NCBI GenBank assembly: GCA_013334735.1
Contig: JAAXXA010000012.1
Coordinates: 5,918-16,464, forward strand
Direction of reading: 5' to 3'
Length of the DNA stretch: 10,547 nucleotides
DNA from: Bacteroidota bacterium
Lineage (GTDB): Bacteria > Bacteroidota > Bacteroidia > Bacteroidales > CG2-30-32-10
The position numbers and the translations under genes were made by a program. Under the pieces are notes generated by a model. That model had not been told where the DNA came from. It saw only the letters and a program-made list of their open reading frames with translations, and did no database searches. This document shows positions 5,374 through 10,547 of the stretch, in pieces. The first letter of the stretch is position 1, and the number at the start of each line of letters is the position of its first letter.

Positions 5374-6489
5374 GTGAACATAGATAATGAAATAAAATTA
5401 CCATTTTACGCAAAGGCAACCATTTTTTTGATTGGTTTATTTGTTTTTTTTTCCATATTATATATTGCTCAGGAAATCATTGTTCCGCTTGTTTTTGCTT
5501 TCATTATTGCTATCGTATTACACCCTGTCGTTAATTTTTTTGTACGGATAAAAATAAACAGAGTTATAGCTATTACAATTACTTTATTTCTTACTTTTTT
5601 AGTTATTGCTGCTTTCAGCACTTTTTTATTTTCGCAGGCAAGCATGTTTAGCGACTCATGGCCTACACTGGTAAATAATTTCACAGCAATACTCAACCAA
5701 TCAATCACATGGGTTTCAGGTTATTTCGATATAAACCCTCAAAATATTCATGATTGGATTATTAAAACAAAAGGAGAAATCCTCAATGTAAGCACTGATA
5801 CAATTGGTCAAACACTCGTTTCGCTCGGCAATAGTCTGGTGGTATTATTTCTTGTCCCTGTTTATGTGTTTATTATATTATTTTATGAGCCTCTTTTGCT
5901 TGACTTTATTCGCAAGGTTTTTGGTAAAACCAACAAAAGTCAGGTGAATGAAATAGTGATTCAAACTAAAACGGTTATTCAACGCTATCTAGTTGGGCTT
6001 CTGATCGAAGCTCTGATGGTTGCAATATTGGATGCCTCAGCTCTTTTGATACTTGGAATTGATTATGCTATTCTGCTTGGTATTATTGGCGCATTGCTAA
6101 ATGTCATTCCTTACATCGGAGGGCTTGTAGCAGTGGCATTACCTATGATGATTGCTATAGCAACCAAATCAACAGCATGGTATGCTTTTTATGTTTTGGC
6201 AAGCTATTATTTCATTCAACTTATTGATAACAACTACATCGTTCCAATAATAGTTTCCTCAAAAGTAAAAATCAATGCGCTTTTCTCTGTTATTGTTGTA
6301 ATTGCAGGTAATGCCTTATGGGGAATAGCCGGTATGTTTCTTTCCATACCGCTACTGGCTATTGTAAAACTTATTTTCGATCATATTGAATCCTTAAAGC
6401 CATGGGGATTTTTATTAGGCGACACTATGCCTCCAATATTAAAAATAAAACCTATATTTAAGAAAATATATAAAAAGAAATCTATATGA
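5374..6489 (+). CDS. AI-2E family transporter (inner-membrane permease, 371 aa)
   Basis: This is a polytopic membrane protein with about 7-8 hydrophobic helices and the conserved AI-2E (PF01594) features. These are an N-terminal pair of helices with PLVFAFIIAIVLHPVVNF (about 33-50), a long extracytoplasmic segment (about 90-150), NVIPYIGGLVAVALP near 241-255, and the DNNYIVPIIVSSKVKINAL block near 285-303 with the final AGMFLSIPLLAIVK helix. Length is typical for the family. Members include E. coli TqsA, some Na+/H+ antiporters and many of unknown substrate, so AI-2 export should not be assumed. A GTG start is chosen: it lies 5 nt after the previous stop, and no in-frame ATG precedes the first helices. 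The stop overlaps the next start as ATGA, pointing to translational coupling with the GH130 gene. Confidence 0.88.
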   Translation: MNIDNEIKLPFYAKATIFLIGLFVFFSILYIAQEIIVPLVFAFIIAIVLHPVVNFFVRIKINRVIAITITLFLTFLVIAAFSTFLFSQASMFSDSWPTLVNNFTAILNQSITWVSGYFDINPQNIHDWIIKTKGEILNVSTDTIGQTLVSLGNSLVVLFLVPVYVFIILFYEPLLLDFIRKVFGKTNKSQVNEIVIQTKTVIQRYLVGLLIEALMVAILDASALLILGIDYAILLGIIGALLNVIPYIGGLVAVALPMMIAIATKSTAWYAFYVLASYYFIQLIDNNYIVPIIVSSKVKINALFSVIVVIAGNALWGIAGMFLSIPLLAIVKLIFDHIESLKPWGFLLGDTMPPILKIKPIFKKIYKKKSI

Positions 6490-7529
6490 TTAAGGTTAAA
6501 AAAGAATGCATTATTTTAAAGAAAACCCGTTTCGAGTTTGAAAATGAAGGCGTGCTTAATCCGGCAGTAATACGTGAAGGCGATAGTGTACATATTTTTT
6601 ACAGGGCTGTACGCAAAGGAAATAATTCAAGTATTGGTTATTGCAGATTGGATGGACCTTTATCAATTGTTCAACGTTGGGATAAACCTATAATGTCTCC
6701 TGAATTTGATTACGAATCGCATGGTGTTGAAGATGCCCGGATTGTAAAAATTGATGACCTGTATTATATGACCTATACCGCGTATGATGGAATAAATGCG
6801 CGTGGAGCTTTAGCTACCTCAAAAGATTTAATTCATTTCGAAAAACAGGGAATTATTGTACCGCCTATCACCTATGCTGAATTTGTATTTCTTGTTGAAT
6901 CAGCCGGTAAAGTGAATGAGTACTATTATCATAATCATAAATTTTATTATCAGGAAGCAGATCCTGAAAAAAAAATTATACTGTGGGATAAAAACGTTGT
7001 TTTCTTTCCCCGGAAAATTGATGGAAATTTCGTATTTCTTCACCGTATCAGACCGGGCATTCAACTAGTTTCTGTTAAAAGCTTACAGGATTTGAATAAA
7101 GAATTTTGGGAAAATTATTTTTTAAATCTTAATGAACATATTGTCCTTGATCCTATTAATGCGCATGAGTCAAGCTACATTGGCAGCGGCTGCCCTCCGA
7201 TTGAAACAGCACACGGTTGGTTATTAATTTACCACGGTGTAAAAGAAACTGAAAAAGGGCTTGTATATTCAGCATGTGCGGCTTTATTAGATTTAAATCA
7301 TCCTGTAATAGAAATAGCCCGTTTGCCATATCCTTTGTTCTCGCCTGAATACGAATGGGAATTAAAAGGAGAGGTAAATAATGTGGTTTTCCCCACGGGA
7401 ACTGCATTGTTTGGAAATACCTTATTTATTTATTATGGTGCCGCAGATACGGTAATTGCTTGCGCTTCGGTAAGTTTATCCGCATTGTTGGCAGAATTAT
7501 TAACTTATTCTACAAAAGATGAAAAATGA
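6486..7529 (+). CDS. GH130-family glycoside phosphorylase/hydrolase (347 aa)
   Basis: This is a soluble five-bladed beta-propeller enzyme of the GH130 type with no signal peptide, so it is probably cytoplasmic. Visible landmarks are LNPAV (24-28), FYRAV (38-42) and GVEDARI (80-86), where D83 matches the conserved acid that acts as proton donor. Others are YTAYDG, FFPRKIDGNFVFLHR (173-187), HESSYIGSGCPPIE (227-240), LIYHGV (247-252) and NVVFPTG (299-305). GH130 enzymes phosphorolyse or hydrolyse beta-mannosides (beta-1,4, beta-1,2 or beta-1,3 linkages). The basic and His residues R40, R85, R176, K177, H227 and H250 are candidates for phosphate or substrate binding, so a phosphorylase is possible, but the linkage cannot be told. 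Relatives are sometimes misnamed pesticidal protein Cry7Aa. It starts inside the permease stop codon and overlaps the glycosyltransferase gene by 11 nt, so the three are one operon. Confidence 0.88.
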   Translation: MIKVKKECIILKKTRFEFENEGVLNPAVIREGDSVHIFYRAVRKGNNSSIGYCRLDGPLSIVQRWDKPIMSPEFDYESHGVEDARIVKIDDLYYMTYTAYDGINARGALATSKDLIHFEKQGIIVPPITYAEFVFLVESAGKVNEYYYHNHKFYYQEADPEKKIILWDKNVVFFPRKIDGNFVFLHRIRPGIQLVSVKSLQDLNKEFWENYFLNLNEHIVLDPINAHESSYIGSGCPPIETAHGWLLIYHGVKETEKGLVYSACAALLDLNHPVIEIARLPYPLFSPEYEWELKGEVNNVVFPTGTALFGNTLFIYYGAADTVIACASVSLSALLAELLTYSTKDEK

Positions 7530-9873
7530 AATAGTTTACCATGAATTTGATATTGAAAATATCATTAATTCTATAATCACTCCCGAAAACAATAACCAAA
7601 AAGTTAACAGGGATAACACCATCGAACAGGCTGAAATCTTGTTTGTAACCTCATATCCACCCAGAGAATGTGGCATTGCAACATATTCGCAGGATTTGAT
7701 AAATGCCATCGACAGTAAATTCGGTGATTCATTCTCAATAAAGGTTTGCGCTTTAGAAACACAAGATGAAAAATATTTTTATAATGATAAAGTTAATTAT
7801 AAGTTAGATACTTCAAAAGCTGAAGAATATAAGGTGTTAGCAGATAAAATCAATCAAAATAAAAATATAAAACTTATTGTGATCCAGCATGAGTTTGGTT
7901 TTTTTCAACTTTCAGGCGGGAATGATTTCCTTAATTTTTTACAACAACTGGCAAAACCCGTAATTCTTGGTTTCCATACAGTCCTGCCGCATCCGGATAA
8001 ACATTTTAAAGCAATGGTAAAGAATTTGGCGGCAGCTTGTAATTCAATTATTGTGATGACAAAATCATCCAAAAAGTTATTGGAGAAGGATTACGGAATA
8101 ACTCATCAAAAAATTGAAATTATTGCCCATGGCACTCATTTGGTTTCAAATAACGGCAAAGCGTTTCTCAAGGAAAAATATGGATTTACAGGACGTAAAA
8201 TACTTTCAACATTTGGTCTGATAAGCTCCGGAAAAGGCATTGAAACTACCTTGGAAGCTTTACCTGCTATTGTTAAAAACAATCCTGATGTATTATTTCT
8301 GGCAATAGGTAAAACACATCCGGGAGTGATAAAATCGGAAGGTGAAAAATACAGGTGTATGCTCGAAGAAAAAGTTATTTCTTTAAACATCGAAAAACAT
8401 GTGAAATTTATCAACCGGTATCTGGAACTGCCTGTTCTACTTGAATATCTGCGATTGACTGACATTTATCTTTTTACTTCAAAAGATCCTAATCAAGCTG
8501 TTAGCGGCACTTTTTCGTACGCAATGAGTTGCGGTTGCCCTGTTATTTCAACACCTATACCACAGGCGCTCGAAATGCTTGATGAAAATACAGGTATTAT
8601 TATTGAATTTCAAAATTCACAGCAATTGGCAACAGGGGCAATCCGCTTGCTAAATGATGAGTCTTTACGAAAAAACATTAGTATAAATACTTTACATAAA
8701 ATAGCGCCTACAGCATGGGAAAACTCAGCTATTTTGCACGCCTTGCTTTTTGATAAAATATTAGGTCATGAATTTCCGTTACTATACAGCCCGCCAACAG
8801 TCAATCTTGATCACATAAAAAATCTTACTACTGATTTTGGAATGATACAATTTTCAAAAATCAATCAGCCTGATATTAGTTCGGGATATACCCTTGATGA
8901 TAATGCGCGAGCTCTGATAGCTACCTGTATGCACTACGAATTGACTCAGGATAAAACGGATCTAGACTTAATGCACATTTACCTTAATTTTATTAAGTTC
9001 TGCTTGCAATCCGATGGGAATTTTTTAAATTATGTGGATAAAGAAAAACAATTCACAGCTCAGAATAGTGAGACAAATTTAGAAGATGCTAATGGAAGAG
9101 CGATTTGGGCATTGGGGTATTTACTTTCTAAAAAGGATATTCTTCCTACTGAGATGACAGAAATTGCTGAGGAATTGATGGGAATTGCGACACGGAAGAT
9201 TTTAAATATGTTCTCCTCAAGGGCAATGGCATTCAACATTAAAGGCTTGTATTACTATAATCTGAATTATAATTTACCTTCAATTACCGTACTTATAGAA
9301 ATTCTGGCTGACAGGCTTGTGGGTATGTATCAACATGAATCGGAAAAAAACTGGAACTGGTTTGAGAGCTATCTTACTTATGCAAATAGCATATTGCCCG
9401 AAGCAATGCTTCTTGCTTGGTTATCTGTAAAAAAAGTATGTTATTTAAATATCGCGAAAAAATCGTTTGACTTTCTGTTATCACAAACTTTTGATAAGAA
9501 CGAAATAAAAGTTATTTCTAATAAAAGTTGGCTTTATAAAGGTGGCGAACGTGAATATTATGGCGAACAACCTATTGATGTTTCTTACACAATTCTGGCT
9601 TTACATACTTTTTATAGTGAGTTTAATGATAAAGATTATTTGGATAAACTTAAAATCGCCTTCAATTGGTTTTTAGGTAAAAATCATTTACACAGAATAA
9701 TTTATAATCCATGTACAGGAGGATGTTACGATGGATTAGAACAATATCAGGTAAATCTTAACCAAGGCGCTGAATCTACCGTGAGTTATCTTATGGCAAG
9801 AATTGTAGTGGAGAAATATTCACAGTCTTTAATAACTATTCCTGAATATTTGGAAAATTTTGCATTAGTTTAA
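7519..9873 (+). CDS. GT4-type glycosyltransferase fused to a predicted alpha/alpha toroid domain (784 aa)
   Basis: Residues 39-410 form a GT-B fold of GT4 type. The N-lobe has VTSYPPRECGIATY (43-56), HEFG (124-127), GFHTVLPHP (151-159) and HGTH (204-207). The C-lobe has FGLISSGKGIE (232-242) and DPNQAVSGTFSYAMSCG (323-339). The usual E-x7-E motif is not present: its two positions are Q326 and Y334. From about 425 to the end lies a second, helical domain with SGYTLDDNARAL (455-466), EDANGRAIWALG (522-533), NWNWFESYLTY (611-621) and NLNQGAESTVSYL (746-758). This looks like an (alpha/alpha)6 toroid as found in glycosidases and epimerases. Its acidic pairs D460/D461 and E522/D523 could be functional, which is inference. 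Genes of this fusion type commonly accompany GH130 genes. The likely role is making a mannose-containing glycan or glycoside that the GH130 enzyme then processes. The start overlaps the GH130 gene by 11 nt. Confidence 0.85.
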   Translation: MKNEIVYHEFDIENIINSIITPENNNQKVNRDNTIEQAEILFVTSYPPRECGIATYSQDLINAIDSKFGDSFSIKVCALETQDEKYFYNDKVNYKLDTSKAEEYKVLADKINQNKNIKLIVIQHEFGFFQLSGGNDFLNFLQQLAKPVILGFHTVLPHPDKHFKAMVKNLAAACNSIIVMTKSSKKLLEKDYGITHQKIEIIAHGTHLVSNNGKAFLKEKYGFTGRKILSTFGLISSGKGIETTLEALPAIVKNNPDVLFLAIGKTHPGVIKSEGEKYRCMLEEKVISLNIEKHVKFINRYLELPVLLEYLRLTDIYLFTSKDPNQAVSGTFSYAMSCGCPVISTPIPQALEMLDENTGIIIEFQNSQQLATGAIRLLNDESLRKNISINTLHKIAPTAWENSAILHALLFDKILGHEFPLLYSPPTVNLDHIKNLTTDFGMIQFSKINQPDISSGYTLDDNARALIATCMHYELTQDKTDLDLMHIYLNFIKFCLQSDGNFLNYVDKEKQFTAQNSETNLEDANGRAIWALGYLLSKKDILPTEMTEIAEELMGIATRKILNMFSSRAMAFNIKGLYYYNLNYNLPSITVLIEILADRLVGMYQHESEKNWNWFESYLTYANSILPEAMLLAWLSVKKVCYLNIAKKSFDFLLSQTFDKNEIKVISNKSWLYKGGEREYYGEQPIDVSYTILALHTFYSEFNDKDYLDKLKIAFNWFLGKNHLHRIIYNPCTGGCYDGLEQYQVNLNQGAESTVSYLMARIVVEKYSQSLITIPEYLENFALV

Positions 9874-10060
9874 AAAAGATTTTAAAATTTTTAACAACAC
9901 ATATCTCTGAAACCAATTCGCCTGAGCGTATAGCTGATAATCCTGAAACATTAGTGTTTGTTATAAAATAACCTTGACAAATTCCCCGGTAGGCAGTGAG
10001 GTTGTCATAGTAGCCAATCCAATTATACTCTGAACGGGATAAATTCCCGCATTATGAATT

Positions 10061-10106
10061 GCCACGACCTTTGGTAGCTGAGCATAGTCGAAGCTTAGGT
10101 CGTGGC
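10061..10106. repeat. Composite palindrome, 10-bp perfect arms with a nested repeat
   Basis: GCCACGACCT (10061-10070) and AGGTCGTGGC (10097-10106) are perfect inverted arms. The 26-nt interior contains the dispersed stem-loop copy D. Without that interior the arms would form a near-continuous palindrome, so the smaller repeat appears to have entered at the axis of the larger one. Confidence 0.85.
10076..10095 (+). repeat. Dispersed stem-loop repeat, copy D (loop GAGCATAGTCGA)
   Basis: Arms AGCT (10076-10079) and AGCT (10092-10095) flank GAGCATAGTCGA, identical to the loop of copy A. The 16-nt CTGAGCATAGTCGAAG is shared exactly with 3573-3588, while the outer arm bases differ and still pair. 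Confidence 0.8.
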
Positions 10107-10123
10107 TAATAAAATAGAGTAAA

Positions 10124-10139
10124 TTGGGCTTTAGCCCAA
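10124..10139. repeat. Short perfect palindrome TTGGGCT/AGCCCAA
   Basis: Seven-base arms with a 2-nt TT spacer. It is part of the hairpin cluster. A sequence of this kind is familiar to me as a recurring intergenic palindrome in Bacteroidota, from memory only. Confidence 0.65.
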
Positions 10140-10151
10140 AATAATAATGAA

Positions 10152-10165
10152 TTCGCCTCGGCGAA
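10152..10165. repeat. Short perfect palindrome TTCGCC/GGCGAA
   Basis: Six-base GC-rich arms with a 2-nt TC spacer, 12 nt after the previous palindrome. It is part of the same cluster. Confidence 0.6.
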
Positions 10166-10217
10166 CAAATACGGAAATTAATTCAGATTGCAATATAATA
10201 CTGGAATTCTGAATATA

Positions 10218-10244
10218 AAAAAGTCCCCAATATGAGGACTTTTT
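10218..10244 (-). terminator. Rho-independent terminator of the minus-strand small gene
   Basis: AAAAAGTCC (10218-10226) and GGACTTTTT (10236-10244) form a 9-bp stem with a 9-nt loop. Because the arms carry A and T runs it can work in both directions. On the minus strand it follows the small gene's stop by 20 nt, with a T run after the stem. Confidence 0.85.
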
Positions 10245-10264
10245 GAATAAATAATATTATTAAA

Positions 10265-10444
10265 CTACAGATTCGGTAACTTAAACGGATTAACAGAAAA
10301 GTGCATCGGATCAACAGAACCATCAGGGTCCGGTGGAGGCGACATCATTACCATTGATATTTCGTTATCAAGTTTTATCTTTTCAATAATAGGTTTTTTG
10401 TATTCGCGTTTTTTATTGTTTTCTATTTTTTTTATATCTTTCAT
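10265..10444 (-). CDS. 59-residue proline/aspartate-rich small protein downstream of a T9SS cargo gene
   Basis: ATG at 10444 to TAG at 10265 gives 59 residues. Residues 1-27 are very basic (MKDIKKIENNKKREYKKPII and on). Residues 25-34 read LDNEISMVMM, and 35-59 hold SPPPDPDG, then VDP, VNPF and a LPNL end. There is no signal peptide, cysteine, membrane helix or Gly-Gly leader cleavage site. The layout (basic leader with KPxIExIxLDNEIS, then a hydrophobic step and a proline/aspartate-rich tail) resembles a type of unnamed short Bacteroidota protein I recall from memory, but no function is known to me. It starts 24 nt after the stop of the T9SS cargo gene and is followed by a good terminator, so it is probably the last gene of that transcript. 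The codon pattern and the terminator support a real gene. Confidence 0.7.
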   Translation of the reverse strand: MKDIKKIENNKKREYKKPIIEKIKLDNEISMVMMSPPPDPDGSVDPMHFSVNPFKLPNL

Positions 10445-10468
10445 AACAGTATAAATTATTATTAATAA

Positions 10469-10547
10469 TTAATTTTTAATAAAAACTTTTTTAGAAATTG
10501 CATGATTTCCGTTTGTTACCTTGATCAGATAAATCCCTTTATTTACG
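10469..10547 (-). CDS. C-terminal end of a T9SS-sorted secreted protein (type A sorting domain), partial
   Basis: The last 25 residues of a larger minus-strand protein are visible. They read VNKGIYLIKVTNGNHAISKK and end VFIKN before TAA at 10469-10471. The pattern G-[IV]-Y-x-[IV]-x, a short turn, then a KKVxI strand is the end of the type A CTD recognised by the Bacteroidota type IX secretion system. The CTD directs export across the outer membrane and is cut off by PorU during surface attachment. The catalytic or adhesive part lies beyond the window, so the cargo's function is unknown. A small gene follows after 24 nt on the same strand. Confidence 0.8.
   Translation of the reverse strand, partial: VNKGIYLIKVTNGNHAISKKVFIKN

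Larger units (their letters stand above)
9874..10264. other. Convergent intergenic region packed with hairpins, no convincing gene
   Basis: This 391-bp stretch lies between the converging glycosyltransferase gene and the minus-strand small gene. Reading left to right it holds AAACA/TGTTT (9946-9959), CGGGA/TCCCG (10035-10049), the large GCCACGACCT hairpin (10061-10106), TTGGGCT/AGCCCAA (10124-10139), TTCGCC/GGCGAA (10152-10165), ATTCAGA/TCTGAAT (10181-10214) and a terminator (10218-10244). GAGCGTATAGCTGA at 9924-9937 may be a decayed copy of the dispersed loop. On the minus strand a stop-free frame runs 10182-9961 and ends LPTGEFVKVIL. Another minus frame is also open over part of it, so this is more likely repeat-derived than coding. 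Confidence 0.7.

Noticed and set aside
5374..6489. Quorum-sensing AI-2 exporter
   Set aside because: The family name alone does not give the substrate. No luxS or lsr gene is present, and the gene is coupled to glycan enzymes.
8136..8465. 109-codon minus-strand open frame inside the glycosyltransferase gene
   Set aside because: It lies entirely within the conserved GT-B coding region, with no leader context or recognisable motif.
9874..9892. Terminator directly after the glycosyltransferase gene
   Set aside because: Only A and T runs can pair there. No GC-containing stem is seen, so the operon probably ends in the downstream hairpin cluster.

Overview
The window looks like chromosomal DNA of a member of the Bacteroidota. 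The evidence is strong AT-richness, A-rich start contexts without Shine-Dalgarno sequences, a type IX secretion (T9SS) C-terminal sorting tail at the right edge, a PorE-like OmpA protein at the left edge, and a set of small stress and envelope proteins typical of that phylum. I see no phage, CRISPR, tRNA or rRNA. The genus cannot be told from the sequence.

Layout. (1) 1-1889 (+) is the 3' part of a large outer-membrane protein with TPR, beta-propeller, carboxypeptidase-regulatory-like and OmpA domains in order, closed by a strong terminator. (2) 2086-3480 (+) holds a CsbD-like stress protein with its own terminator, then a coiled-coil lipoprotein and an outer-membrane beta-barrel. (3) 3717-4370 (+) holds two tandem 51-residue lmo0937-like membrane peptides, previously easy to miss because of their size, and a YtxH protein. 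(4) 4375-4541 is a non-coding MITE-like element. (5) 4639-9873 (+) is a tightly packed run: a YqjE/holin-III-like membrane protein, an unknown 126-residue protein, an AI-2E-family permease, a GH130-type glycoside phosphorylase or hydrolase, and a GT4 glycosyltransferase fused to a predicted helical toroid domain. The last three overlap or nearly abut, which implies translational coupling. (6) 9874-10264 has no convincing gene and is packed with hairpins. (7) 10265-10547 (-) carries the tail of a T9SS cargo protein followed by a 59-residue proline/aspartate-rich small protein and a terminator.

How it fits together. Regions 2-4 and the start of region 5 look like an envelope/general-stress neighbourhood (CsbD, lipoprotein, lmo0937, YtxH, YqjE-like), which runs into a carbohydrate module. 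In that module the GT4 and GH130 enzymes probably make and remodel, or phosphorolyse, the same (probably mannose-containing) glycan. The permease may serve the same pathway, but its substrate is unknown.

The most notable non-gene signal is a dispersed stem-loop family with a constant 12-nt loop, GAGC(A/G)TAGTCGA, and stems that differ between copies but still pair. Two clean copies lie in separate intergenic regions, one of them nested inside a larger palindrome. A third clean copy and one with a split loop lie inside the MITE-like element. The other item worth following is the small minus-strand protein directly downstream of the T9SS cargo gene.
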